Assembly: GCA_013140935.1 (NCBI GenBank)
Contig: JABFSD010000955.1
Span: forward strand, 1 to 9,563
Source: Acidobacteriota bacterium
GTDB taxonomy: Bacteria > Acidobacteriota > Blastocatellia > RBC074
Reading direction: 5' to 3'
Length of the DNA stretch: 9,563 bases
The position numbers were made by a program, and so were the translations under genes. This document shows positions 1-8,155 of this stretch, one piece after another; the stretch's first letter is position 1; each line of letters begins with the position of its first letter. The notes under the pieces were generated by a model. That model had not been told where the DNA came from. It searched no databases and worked only from the letters and a program-made list of their open reading frames with translations.

Positions 1-324
1 CAACAAGGCTGCATAACGCAGCACCTGAATGGCTACGCGCGGATCGGGCGCGCTTTTGTGTTCGAGCAAAATCAGCACGTACGCCTTGCCGCCGTCACGC
101 AAGGTTACGCGCAGCAAGAGATCGGAAAAGTGTTTGCGCAATTTGGCGTCAGCGAAAGTCGTGTCGGCATAAGAGACTTCGTTCAAATCGAGTTCGGCGA
201 CGATGGGAGCAGGCAGATACCAGCGCAAAAATTCCGCTGCTTTCTCAGGGCGCGCGAGAATGCGCCGAAAGAAAGCGTCGTGCGGACTGGGCTGCGATTT
301 GGTTGAACGTTTGGCAGCAGGCAT
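1..324 (-). CDS. Rpn/YhgA-like PD-(D/E)XK nuclease family protein (partial, 3' end outside window)
   Basis: The first 108 codons of a minus-strand gene are visible, starting at the ATG at 324-322 and running off the left edge without a stop. The translation begins MPAAKRSTKS and contains DAFFRRILARPEKAAEFL, then a core of SDLLLRV (Asp68) followed by YVLILLEHKS (Glu88 and Lys90) and PDPRVAIQVLRY. This pattern of D, then E-x-K/Q followed by a Pro-Asp and a Leu-Arg-Tyr stretch, is typical of the Rpn (recombination-promoting nuclease) / YhgA / 'putative transposase' family, which has a restriction-endonuclease-like fold. Family members usually have about 300 residues, so most of the C-terminal part is missing. 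The start lies only 4 bases after the lysC stop, so it is probably co-transcribed and may be translationally coupled; no convincing Shine-Dalgarno site is seen. Base composition resembles lysC. Family assignment is fairly sure; the biological role is not known. Confidence 0.82.
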   Translation of the reverse strand, partial: MPAAKRSTKSQPSPHDAFFRRILARPEKAAEFLRWYLPAPIVAELDLNEVSYADTTFADAKLRKHFSDLLLRVTLRDGGKAYVLILLEHKSAPDPRVAIQVLRYAALL

Positions 325-328
325 TGCG

Positions 329-1756
329 TTAGTCCGAAGTAGGCAGATGCAATTCAAACGCACTGTGAATGGCGCGCACCGCGTCAGCCGCTTGCTCTTC
401 GTGGACGATGAAAGAGATGTTGCGTTCAGACGAGCCTTGCGAAATCGCAATGACGTTCACGTTCGCCGTTCCCAAAGCCGCGAAGACCTTTCCTGCGATG
501 CCGGGCGAACCCTGCATACGGTCGCCGACGGCGGCCACGATGGCGATGGAATCATCACAGGCAATTTCTTCGATGTGGTTTTGCAGCAGGTCGAATTCGA
601 GCGCAGCGCGCAAGGCTTTCACGACGCGCGGGGCTTCGGCCTGAATCACGACGAAGCAGATATTGTTCTCAGACGAAGCTTGCGAAATCATCAGGATGCT
701 GGCGCGTTCGTGGGCTACGGCGGCGAAGGCTTTGGCCGCAATGCCGGGGATGCCTTGCATGCCTTTGCCGCTGATTGAAATCAAACTCACCTGACGAATC
801 GAAGTCACAGCCTTGACGCCGCGCGATGACGGATGTCCTTTGACCGTCACGCGCGTACCGCTGTCTATACTGCTGTCTGGGGGCTGAAAGCTATTCAGAA
901 TCAGTACGGGAATGTTTTGCTTGAACGCGGGCAGAATGGTTTTGTGATGCAGCACCTTCGCGCCGTAATAAGCCAACTCAGAAGCCTCGCTGTAACTGAT
1001 CTCGCGCATCGTGCGGGCTTCGGGGACTTCGTTCGGGTTGGCGGTCATCACGCCGTTAACGTCCGTCCAAATCCAGACTTCGTCGGCGTCCAAAGCCGCG
1101 CCGATGATCGAAGCCGTATAGTCAGACCCGCCGCGTCCTAACGTAGTTTGTACGCCCTCTTTCGTCGCTGCGATGAAACCCGTCACGACCGGAATCTCGC
1201 CTGCTGCCAGCAGCGGCAACAGCTTGGCGCGGGTCTGTTCGCGTGTCTCGTCCATCAGCGGTTCGGCTTGTCCGAATTGATCGTCGGTGACGATGAGTTG
1301 CGTGGCTTCGATGGATTGTGAAACGACGCCGCGTTCGGCAATCGCAGCCGACAAGATCGGCGCGCAAAGCATTTCACCCAGGCCCGAAATTTTATCGAGC
1401 GTACGCGGCGTGAGTTCGCGCACCATCGTCAGCCCTTTGCACAACGTATCGAACTCTTCGATGTGTTGGCGTAAGGTGTCGAGGGCTTCGCGGCGGCGCG
1501 CGGCTTCATTGGGCGTGAGTTGATGCAGCGCCTGCCGATGCGGTTCATACAATTCATCGCTGACTTGTTTGTGATATTGCCCGGCGACGGCGTTTTGCGC
1601 AGCCGCGATGAGCTTGTTCGTGACGCCGCTCATCGCCGAAGTGACGACTACGACTTGATGCCCGGCTTGGGCGCTTTTGATGGCAAGCGCAGCGGCTTGC
1701 GCGATGCGGTCGGCGTTTCCAACTGAAGTGCCGCCGAATTTCATGACGATACGCAT
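329..1756 (-). CDS. lysC: Aspartate kinase, monofunctional, with two C-terminal ACT domains
   Basis: It phosphorylates L-aspartate to 4-aspartyl phosphate, the first cytoplasmic step toward lysine, threonine, methionine and diaminopimelate. Numbered from the ATG at 1756, the 475-residue protein shows the kinase motif KFGGTSV at 6-12, TTLGRGGSD at 204-212 and WTDVNGVMTANP at 230-241. Two ACT domains follow at about 322-395 and 402-470, marked by repeated GIPGIA/GSPGIA and SQASSENNI/SQGSSERNI segments. ACT domains in this family bind lysine or threonine for feedback inhibition; which effector applies cannot be read here. There is no fused homoserine dehydrogenase. An in-frame TTG at 1780 would add 8 residues and overlaps the upstream TGA as TTGA. 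I prefer the ATG because MRIVMKFGGTS matches the usual family start. The upstream gene ends 20 bases before it, and the Rpn-like gene begins 4 bases after its TAA. Confidence 0.96.
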   Translation of the reverse strand: MRIVMKFGGTSVGNADRIAQAAALAIKSAQAGHQVVVVTSAMSGVTNKLIAAAQNAVAGQYHKQVSDELYEPHRQALHQLTPNEAARRREALDTLRQHIEEFDTLCKGLTMVRELTPRTLDKISGLGEMLCAPILSAAIAERGVVSQSIEATQLIVTDDQFGQAEPLMDETREQTRAKLLPLLAAGEIPVVTGFIAATKEGVQTTLGRGGSDYTASIIGAALDADEVWIWTDVNGVMTANPNEVPEARTMREISYSEASELAYYGAKVLHHKTILPAFKQNIPVLILNSFQPPDSSIDSGTRVTVKGHPSSRGVKAVTSIRQVSLISISGKGMQGIPGIAAKAFAAVAHERASILMISQASSENNICFVVIQAEAPRVVKALRAALEFDLLQNHIEEIACDDSIAIVAAVGDRMQGSPGIAGKVFAALGTANVNVIAISQGSSERNISFIVHEEQAADAVRAIHSAFELHLPTSD

Positions 1757-1776
1757 GTTTGGACTTTGTAAAACAA

Positions 1777-2553
1777 TCAAAGAGCGGCCTGAGCCACAAG
1801 CTTATTTTCTTTTCCCTCTATAGGAAACCAGACAGTAGGATTCAAGCTCACAGAATTTGAAGCGACAGAATCCACAACATTATTAACGAAGTAGCCTGCC
1901 GCTTTATTTTTCAAATAATAAGAATGCCATTGGTTATAGCCAGTTGATGGCAATTCAGAAGATGGGTCAGTTTCCCAGAATCGAATAAACTGTGATTGAC
2001 CGAATGCGGCGTGGTTTATAACTTTGTGCGGGTTGTGTTGCGCGAGAGTTTGTAACGCAGAAAGTAATTCCTGATGATCATGTTGCTTCAAATCTGTTTC
2101 GTAAGAAAAAATTCCAACAAAGATTTTTTGCGGAAGGTCTCGAAACTGACTTGGATAAGCACTTAATATGAAATCCGCATTATCAGCTAATGTTTGTGCT
2201 TTGGCGGTGAAGTCAGATACGTTATATATCTTTGTCTTAATTTCAATTATTCCTCGAACCGCATCAGGTGTAACCATCACAATATCACCATCTAAAAACA
2301 GTGTTGGCATAGAAGAGTCGTAAATCAAAACATCAATTTGCTTTGATGGTGAGTCAGGTTTAATTACGAAGCCTCGCCCAATTTTAATTGATGCTGGTAG
2401 ATGCCTCCTTAGTACTGACCGTAATACAGTTTCTTTCCATTCACCGTCTGATAGCCAATGATGGTCACTGATTAGTTGGCGGACGCGGTCCTTAAGAGAA
2501 TCAAGCTCTGAAGCTAGGGTCTCAAAGTATGCAGCAACATTCATATTAGACAT
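1777..2553 (-). CDS. DUF6602-like protein with PD-(D/E)XK nuclease-type motifs, AT-rich insertion between asd and lysC
   Basis: This 258-residue protein resembles the DUF6602 family as I remember it. Its N-terminus (1-50) is helical, with GEWKE (Glu38, Glu41) before a conserved HLPASIKIGRGFVI stretch. SKQIDVLIYDSSMPTLF (Asp74, Asp79) follows, then DAVRGIIEIKTKI (Glu104-x-Lys106). Glu in a helix, then Asp, then E-x-K on a strand is the layout of PD-(D/E)XK nucleases, so a DNA- or RNA-cleaving role is plausible but not shown. There is no signal peptide or membrane segment. The ATG at 2553 is preceded by AGGA about 4 bases upstream, which favours it over the ATG at 2544. It sits 42 bases after asd and 20 before lysC, in the same direction, with no terminator visible in either gap. 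Its composition is markedly AT-rich against the GC-rich flanks, suggesting recent horizontal acquisition. Function unknown. Confidence 0.83.
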   Translation of the reverse strand: MSNMNVAAYFETLASELDSLKDRVRQLISDHHWLSDGEWKETVLRSVLRRHLPASIKIGRGFVIKPDSPSKQIDVLIYDSSMPTLFLDGDIVMVTPDAVRGIIEIKTKIYNVSDFTAKAQTLADNADFILSAYPSQFRDLPQKIFVGIFSYETDLKQHDHQELLSALQTLAQHNPHKVINHAAFGQSQFIRFWETDPSSELPSTGYNQWHSYYLKNKAAGYFVNNVVDSVASNSVSLNPTVWFPIEGKENKLVAQAAL

Positions 2554-2566
2554 TTATTCCTGCCTG
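2554..2566 (-). promoter_or_regulatory. Ribosome binding site of the DUF6602-like gene
   Basis: Read on the minus strand, the bases before the ATG at 2553 are CAGGCAGGAATAA. AGGA lies four bases from the start codon. This is one of the clearer Shine-Dalgarno sites in the window and decides the start in favour of the upstream ATG over the one nine bases further in. Confidence 0.6.
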
Positions 2567-2595
2567 TCGCCTGATGTGTTCGTTTTAACTGCGCT

Positions 2596-3654
2596 TTAGA
2601 GCAGCCCTTTCGCAACCAACAACTCCGCATTCAACACCGCCGCGCCCGCCGCGCCGCGCACCGTATTGTGGCTAACCAGCGTGAACTTGAAATCGAAGAT
2701 GGTGTCTTTGCTGATGCGGCCTACGACCGTAGCCATGCCATTCTCAGCGTCACGATCCAGACGCGGTTGCGGGCGGTCTTTTTCAGTACGCACGATGACG
2801 GGATGCGCCGGAGCCGTAGGCAGTTTGAGTTCCTGCGGCAAGCCGGTGAAGGCGGCGAGCGCGGCGGCGACCTGTTCAACCGTAGCTTTTTTCTTGAGCT
2901 TCACGCGGACGCACTCGAAGTGGCCGTCTTGCACGGCGACGCGGTTGCATTGCGCGCTGACTATGAAAGGCGCGGGCGTGTATTTGTTCTTGCCGAACTT
3001 GCCCATGATTTTTTGCGGCTCTTCCTCGACCTTCTCTTCTTCGCCTGCAAAGTGCGGCATGACGTTGTCGAGAATGTCCATCGAAGCTACGCCGGGATAG
3101 CCTGCGCCGGAAATCGCCTGCATCGAAGTCATCATCACCGCTTCGAGGCCGAAGGCTTTCTGCAACGGAGCCAACGCCAATACGAGGCCGATGGTCGTGC
3201 AGTTCGGATTCGTCACGATGTAGCCCTTGCCATATCCGCGTTTCTTTTGCTGATGCGGAATCATATCCAAATGGTCGGGATTGATTTCGGGTACGACCAG
3301 CGGGACATACTCATCCATGCGATAGGACGACGAATTGCTGATGACCGGATAGCCTGCGGCAGCAAACGCGCCTTCGGTTTCGAGCGCGATGTCAGAAGGC
3401 AGGCTCGAAATCACTACGTCGCATTTGAGCGGCGGCTGGTTGGGCTGCAAGACGATGTTTTTGACTGCGTCAGGCATCGGATAAGGCAGCTTCCAGTTAC
3501 AGGCTTCGACATAACGCTTGCCTTCCGAACGGTCAGAAGCCGCCAGCGCGGTGACTTCAAAATAAGGATGATTGCGCAACAGATGAATGACGCGCTGGCC
3601 TACGGTGCCAGTCGCTCCAAGAATGCCGACTCGACGCTTTGCTTGCTTTTTCAT
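2596..3654 (-). CDS. asd: Aspartate-semialdehyde dehydrogenase (archaeal/fungal-type ASD)
   Basis: It reduces 4-aspartyl phosphate to L-aspartate 4-semialdehyde with NADPH, the second step of the aspartate-family pathway, using the product of the lysC enzyme encoded downstream. Numbered from the ATG at 3654, the 352-residue protein has an N-terminal Rossmann motif GATGTVGQRV from residue 13, the catalytic cysteine in TNPNCTTIG (Cys152) and the likely catalytic histidine in DGHFECVRV (His245). The length and the GHFECVRV and SNTVRG-like C-terminal (SHNTVRGAAGA) pattern fit the archaeal/yeast branch. An in-frame ATG at 3702 would add 16 residues (MTKHCGNISI...) not expected in the family. The ATG at 3654 has GGAG only 2 bases upstream, so the start is not fully settled. 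It is the first gene after the promoter at 3726-3754. No lysine riboswitch can fit in the short leader. Confidence 0.95.
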   Translation of the reverse strand: MKKQAKRRVGILGATGTVGQRVIHLLRNHPYFEVTALAASDRSEGKRYVEACNWKLPYPMPDAVKNIVLQPNQPPLKCDVVISSLPSDIALETEGAFAAAGYPVISNSSSYRMDEYVPLVVPEINPDHLDMIPHQQKKRGYGKGYIVTNPNCTTIGLVLALAPLQKAFGLEAVMMTSMQAISGAGYPGVASMDILDNVMPHFAGEEEKVEEEPQKIMGKFGKNKYTPAPFIVSAQCNRVAVQDGHFECVRVKLKKKATVEQVAAALAAFTGLPQELKLPTAPAHPVIVRTEKDRPQPRLDRDAENGMATVVGRISKDTIFDFKFTLVSHNTVRGAAGAAVLNAELLVAKGLL

Positions 3655-3725
3655 TGCTCCAAAATTCTTTGTGATTGAGATGTTGCCGCAATGCTTTGTC
3701 ATTACGGCTTTGAAAGAAGTCGGGG

Positions 3726-3754
3726 ATGGTAGGCACTGTGTTTGGGGCTGTCAA
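3726..3754 (-). promoter_or_regulatory. Sigma70-type promoter for the asd operon
   Basis: On the minus strand a perfect -35 box TTGACA (3754-3749) is followed by a 17-base spacer and TACCAT (3731-3726) as the -10 box, matching four of six consensus bases. Transcription would start near 3719, giving a leader of about 65 bases to the ATG at 3654. The TTGACA lies in an exact 11-base tandem repeat, so a second TTGACA is present 11 bases upstream (3765-3760). The promoter lies just after the terminator of the upstream gene, consistent with a separate transcription unit. Confidence 0.7.
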
Positions 3755-3768
3755 TAGGCTGTCAATAG
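3747..3768. repeat. Exact 11-base tandem direct repeat overlapping the -35 region
   Basis: The unit GCTGTCAATAG occurs twice head to tail at 3747-3757 and 3758-3768 on the plus strand (CTATTGACAGC on the minus strand). It overlaps the asd -35 box and duplicates it one helical turn upstream. It could be a regulator binding site, since OmpR/PhoB-type regulators use direct repeats spaced 11 bases apart, or a simple slippage duplication. Confidence 0.75.
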
Positions 3769-3779
3769 CTTGATGCCGC

Positions 3780-3821
3780 GCAAAGAAAAGCGGCAAGCAA
3801 ACCGTTCAGCTTGCTTGCCGC
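3780..3821 (-). terminator. Intrinsic terminator of the large NHL/IPT gene
   Basis: An 11-base perfect stem (3790-3800 pairs with 3811-3821, GCGGCAAGCAA on the plus strand) encloses a 10-base loop. On the minus strand it is followed by TTTTCTTTGC (3789-3780). It begins 24 bases after the TAG at 3846-3848, in the right orientation to end that transcript. It thereby also supports the stop at 3846 as the true end of the gene rather than the frameshifted stop at 4181. Confidence 0.87.
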
Positions 3822-3845
3822 AGATGGTTGGTAACGTTCTCGCCG

Positions 3846-6800
3846 CTATTTAATCGTGAGCGTGACGGAGTTGGCGTCTTTGCTTTGCAGCCGATAGACC
3901 AGATTCACCACGCCACGCCCGGCCAATTCGCGGGGAATCGGACCGAAATTGATCTGGTCGAGTCCTACGAATTCAGGTTGCGCGCCAGCAGCCAGTACGG
4001 GGAAGTTAAGACCCCCCAGCGTGGCAGAACCGTTGGTGCTGGCATCCTTTCCGCGTATGCCGGTGCCGAAGGCCACAATGAAGACCGATTCGCTCGCCGG
4101 CCCCAGATCAATCGGGATCGGGATAACTTGCCCACCCTCGACTCGGTAAATAGATTCAAACAGGACGGAACCGTCTGCTTTCAGCCGTAAGGCAATCGCG
4201 GCGGGTACGCCTGTGCCGGTAGCATTGACCGAGAAGAGGGCCGGTTGTACGGCATCAACGATGGGCGTCGCGACCGAAACCTTGCCGTCGCCGCACGAAT
4301 GATGATCGTGGAGGCACCGGGCGCGGTGTCTTTCGGCACCAGAAAGTTGATTTGCGTCGCCGCCACGAAGAAGAGCGGCGCAGGTCGGCTTGTGCCGAGG
4401 CTATCGCGCACCATCACCGTCGTACCGAGCAAGGTGGTCGGCAAGGGCACCGTAGCGCCGAAACCGATGCCGGTAGCCATGCCGGTGCCGAACAGCGCCA
4501 CGATGGAATCAGGCGCAATCACACCCGCATAACTAGCCGCCGACGTGGCGACTGCGGCCGTACCCACGATGAAGTTGGTGGGTGCGGTGACGCCTCCGCC
4601 AGGCGTAGGCGAAAAGACCGTGATCGCCGCCGTGGTGGCGGTCGCGATGTCCGCCGCCGAAATTTGAGCCGTGATTTGGGAAGAAGACAGGAACGTCGTT
4701 TGACGGTCTTGCCCGTTCCAACGCACGACGGAACCGAAAGCGAAACCGGTGCCGTTCACCGTCAGCGTAAAGGCTGGTCCACCCACGGTCGCCACATCCG
4801 GCGCGAGTTGCGTGATCGCGGGAACGGGATTGGTGGCAAGCACCGTAATGCGTGCGTTCCCCGATGAGCCGCCGCCCGGTTCGGGCGTGAAAACACTCAC
4901 ATCGTAATTGCCAGGCGTCGTCAAATCTGACGCGGGAATTTGGGCGGTGAGTTGGGTTTCACTTACGAAAGTGGTCGGGCGATTTTGGCCTTCCCAGCGC
5001 ACGACGGAATTGGGACGGAAGCCCGTGCCATTGACCGTAATGCGGAACGGCGTATTCACCGTGATGACATTGGGAATGATGCCTTCCAGTCCCGGAATCG
5101 GATTTTGAGCCTGCACGGAGAAGGACACTGCGTTCGACGTGCCGCCGCCCGGCGCGGGGTTGAACACCGTGACTGGAATGCTGGCGACATTGGCGACATC
5201 GTTTTGCAGAATTTGCGCCGTGAGTTGGGTGTCGTTGACGAAAGTCGTCACGCGATCCTGCCCGTTCCAGCGCACCACTGAAGACGCGAGGAAATTCGTG
5301 CCAGTCAGCGTCAGGGTGAAATTGCCTTGCGTACCCGCACCGCGCGAGTTCGGCGTAATGCTTGCCAACGTAGGTACAGGATTTTGTCCACCTGTGATTT
5401 CAATCGTGCCAGTGCGCGTACAGCTTGATGAACCGGCGGCGATGCGGCGAATGCGTCCGTTGGCGATGTCGCTGAAGAAGACTTCCCCGGTGCTATTGGT
5501 AACGATATTGATCGTCGTGTCGGCGAAATTGCCCGTTCCGATGATGGACAAACTCACCGAAGCCGAATAGAGATTCAACCGCGCCGAAGCCGCCGGGCCA
5601 CCATCGCCCGCGAAGCCTTGCGTCGTACCGGCATAGACCGACGTAGCGCCGCCGGGAGCGATGCGGATGATGCGATGTGCGTTCGTGTTGGTATCGGAGG
5701 AATTGCGAGCGGCGTTCAGTACATAAGCGTTGCCTGCCGCGTCCACGGCCACGTCGCGCGGGCCGTAAAGCGTGGTTTCGGTCGTCATCGAAGTGAACGC
5801 GCCGCCATTGGCTACGTTTTCGCGCAAGACGCGATTGCCGTCGTTATCGGCGATGTAAAGGCGTCCGCTGGCGTCGAAGCCCAGACCGGTGTAATCGGAA
5901 GCACTGAGATTCAGGCTCGACACGACGCCGGTCGTCGCCAGCACCTTGCGCACTGCTTTGTTGCCCACGTCCGCGATATAAAAGTCGCCGTTCGATGCCA
6001 CCGCAATGTCGGAAGGTGCCAGCAGTTTTGCGTTCAAGGCGAAGCCGCCGTTGCCGATGCCCGCCGGGTCTTGTCCGCCACCGGCGATGGTGACGACGCC
6101 GCCGACGGGTACGTTGATCGGTGTGCTGGAATTGGGATACAGCGTGCGTGCTGCGGTGGTCGTATTGACGAAGCGCACGCGCCCGGTCTTACGCGCTGCC
6201 GTGCCCGTGCCCACTGAGCCTGCGCCCAGCGTATCAACGAGGTAAAGTCCACTGGTGGTCCAGAACACGCCTTGCGGCGTATTCAAGCTCATGAAGTTCG
6301 CCGTCGTGTTGTCGCCCGCTCCCCCACCAACGTCTTTGTTGACCGTGACGATGGCACCGGCGGGAACGATTTGCGCCGCCGCCGTGCCGGGAAACAACGT
6401 GAGGCTGGTCGCACCGCGATTGACGAAACGCAACCGGCCTGTGCTTGAATCAGCCAGCCAGAGGTTGTTGTTGGCGTCCAGGGCCAGGCCGTTAGTGACG
6501 CGCAATTCGGCGGCTATCGCATTAACGCCGTCATAAGGCGGCACCAGGCCGTTACCCGCAATCGTGTTGACGCCGAGCGCCGGAACGGTAGTTCCCGCCA
6601 GTGTGGCAGACGCGCTGCTCAGATTGATGAATCGCACGCGCCCGCGCGTGACCGAGCCTTGATCGGGAACTAACAAGCCGCTGCTGTTGGCATCGAGCGA
6701 AGTGAGCGGCGGAGTGCCGGAACTGTTCAGCATCGAGAATCCGGCATTGAGCGCGGGGCCGCCGTCGCCGCAACTGTTCGTGTTGTATTCGCACGCCATG

Positions 6801-8140
6801 CTGTTGTCGGTACCGGCAATACGCACGGGCTGTTGTCCGGTGGCGATGCGCACGATGGTTTGTGAATTGCCCAATACGCAATAAAGACTGCCGCTGAAAA
6901 ACGCGAGGCCGCAAGGGTATACGCCCTGGCCTGCTTGCGGCACGGCGAATTGCGTGACCAGCGTCGCGTTGCCGCTTGTGTCAACGCGAATCACGCGTTG
7001 GTGCGAACTGTCGGCGATAAAGACGTTACCGTTCGGATCCACTTCGAGGGCGCGTGGTTGAAAGAGCGCGACGCTCGTTGCGGGGCCGGCCGTGAAGGGG
7101 CTTTCGATTTGCGTGACCGCGCCGTTGCCCGCGAAATTCGAGACTTGCCCCGAAGGCGTAATGCGATAGACGCGATTGATGTTGGTTACGGGCGAGGCTG
7201 TGAATACGTCGCCGCTCGCGTTGATGGCGAGTGCATTCAAAAATTCGGCGGAAGCGATTTCGGCCAACGTCGCGACGTTGCCGGGCGCGACCGTGCGCGT
7301 ACCCACCGTCTGGTTGCTGCTCGAAATGTTGAGCGCACGCACGCGCGGCGGATTTTGCGTCACGAAATAAACCAGGTTGCCGTTCGGATGAGCGACCAAC
7401 CCATGCGCCTCAGAAAGCGCGACCGAAGTGCCGGGATGATTTTCTGTCAGTTCATCATCGCCGTTGCCGACCAGAATGCGGTTCGTGCCGGCGTCAACGG
7501 TGCGTCCGCCGAGCGTGGCGGGTTGGTTCATCGTGTTGACGAAACGCAGCACCGTGCTGTTGCCGGTGTATTCCATCACGAAAAAGCCGCGATTCTGCGT
7601 GTCTGCCGCAACGGCAAAAGGCGTTACGTAAGGTGATTGGCGAGCCGGCGCGCCTTCGCCAGTGCCGCCCGCGATGGTGTCAATGTTCGTACCGCCGCTG
7701 CTGACGGTCGAGGTCAAACGCCAGGTATAGGTGCCCGCCGTCGTGTAAGCCTTGCTCGGATTCTGTTGGGTCGAACCGGGCGAACCATCGCCGAAATCCC
7801 ATTGATAAGTCGGTTGGGTCGAACAGCCTTGCGTGGTGACGTTGGCCGTGAACGCGACTGCCTGATTGGCTTGCCCGTTGGCCGGAACGGTAGCTCCGCA
7901 ATTGACCGTGCAACCTTGTTGTTGATCTTCGAGAGGAGCGGCAAGACGGGTGGTGGTCGTCGTGGTGCGTGAGGCGGCAGGAGCCGACGGTGCTGCTGTG
8001 CCTATCGTCATTGGCGCTGTTGTCTCAGCGGCTTGTGAACTATGTAAGTAAAGCGCAGCCGTGACGCACAAGGCTAAAGCCAGCGCGGCGCTGAACCAAA
8101 AGTAATGGGGTTTGGATACTTTTTGTGACAGTCGAAACAT
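3846..8140 (-). CDS. Large secreted PKD - NHL propeller - IPT/TIG - TIGR03437 protein, frame broken near 4290
   Basis: This is a probable extracellular or cell-surface protein of about 1431 residues once one missing base near 4290 is allowed for. Uncorrected, the frame stops at 4181 after an unrelated tail. Numbering from the ATG at 8140: signal peptide at 1-38 with a hydrophobic core and SSQAA before the cut; Thr-rich linker; PKD domain about 77-147 (YQWDFGDG, then GTYTW); NHL/six-bladed-propeller-like region about 153-907 with repeated LALDANNNLWLADS and GNGDGGP-like segments; three IPT/TIG repeats at about 920-1010, 1013-1101 and 1104-1192, each with VVRW(N/E)GQ(D/N)R; and TIGR03437 domain from about 1197 to the end. 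The ATG at 8140 has GGGAG 10 bases upstream. ATGs at 8164 and 8161 lack such a site. Such domains suggest binding or adhesion at the surface, but no ligand or enzymatic activity can be assigned. Confidence 0.88.
4286..4295 (-). other. Single-base frameshift inside the TIGR03437 domain
   Basis: The 8140 frame reads ...STIIIRAA and then a non-conserved Arg/Ser/Pro-rich tail to a stop at 4181. Adding one G in the minus-strand run GTGCGGCGACGG gives IRAGDGKVSVATPIVDAVQPALFS instead. This matches the neighbouring paralogue (IRAGDGRTS...VEPGLFA) and stays open for about 148 more codons to 3846. No slippery heptamer is visible, so an assembly or sequencing indel, or a recent mutation, is more likely than programmed frameshifting. 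Confidence 0.85.
4565..5383 (-). repeat. Three tandem IPT/TIG-like coding repeats
   Basis: Three consecutive units of about 90 codons lie at roughly 5383-5111, 5104-4838 and 4831-4565. Each begins NPxP, contains FxLTVxGTGFxxxSVVRW(N/E)GQ(D/N)RxTTF, then QLTAQI and a V(F)xPxPGGG turn. They are alike at both protein and DNA level, indicating internal duplication of an immunoglobulin-like module. Confidence 0.85.
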
Positions 8141-8150
8141 CGGTTGAATA

Positions 8151-8155
8151 CTCCC
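8151..8155 (-). promoter_or_regulatory. Ribosome binding site of the large NHL/IPT gene
   Basis: On the minus strand GGGAG (8155-8151) within AAAGGGAG lies 10 bases before the ATG at 8140. The alternative ATG codons at 8164 and 8161 are preceded only by an AT-rich stretch without such a motif. The site therefore favours the shorter start, which also places the signal peptide directly at the N-terminus. Confidence 0.55.

Noticed and set aside
203..778. Plus-strand open frame of 191 codons opposite lysC and the Rpn-like gene
   Set aside because: It is antisense to two recognisable genes and spans their junction; its composition is that of a shadow frame.
2668..3678. Long plus-strand open frame of 336 codons opposite asd
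   Set aside because: It is a complete mirror of the well-supported asd gene, is rich in Arg/His/Phe as expected from antisense reading of GC-rich coding DNA, and resembles no family.
3655..3719. Possible lysine riboswitch upstream of asd
   Set aside because: The predicted leader is about 65 bases, far shorter than the roughly 170-base lysine aptamer, and no characteristic motif is visible.
4181..4290. The Arg/Ser/Pro-rich tail ending at 4181 as the true C-terminus of the giant protein
   Set aside because: The conserved TIGR03437 sequence continues in the neighbouring frame to 3846, directly before a terminator, and the tail has no similarity to the paralogue.
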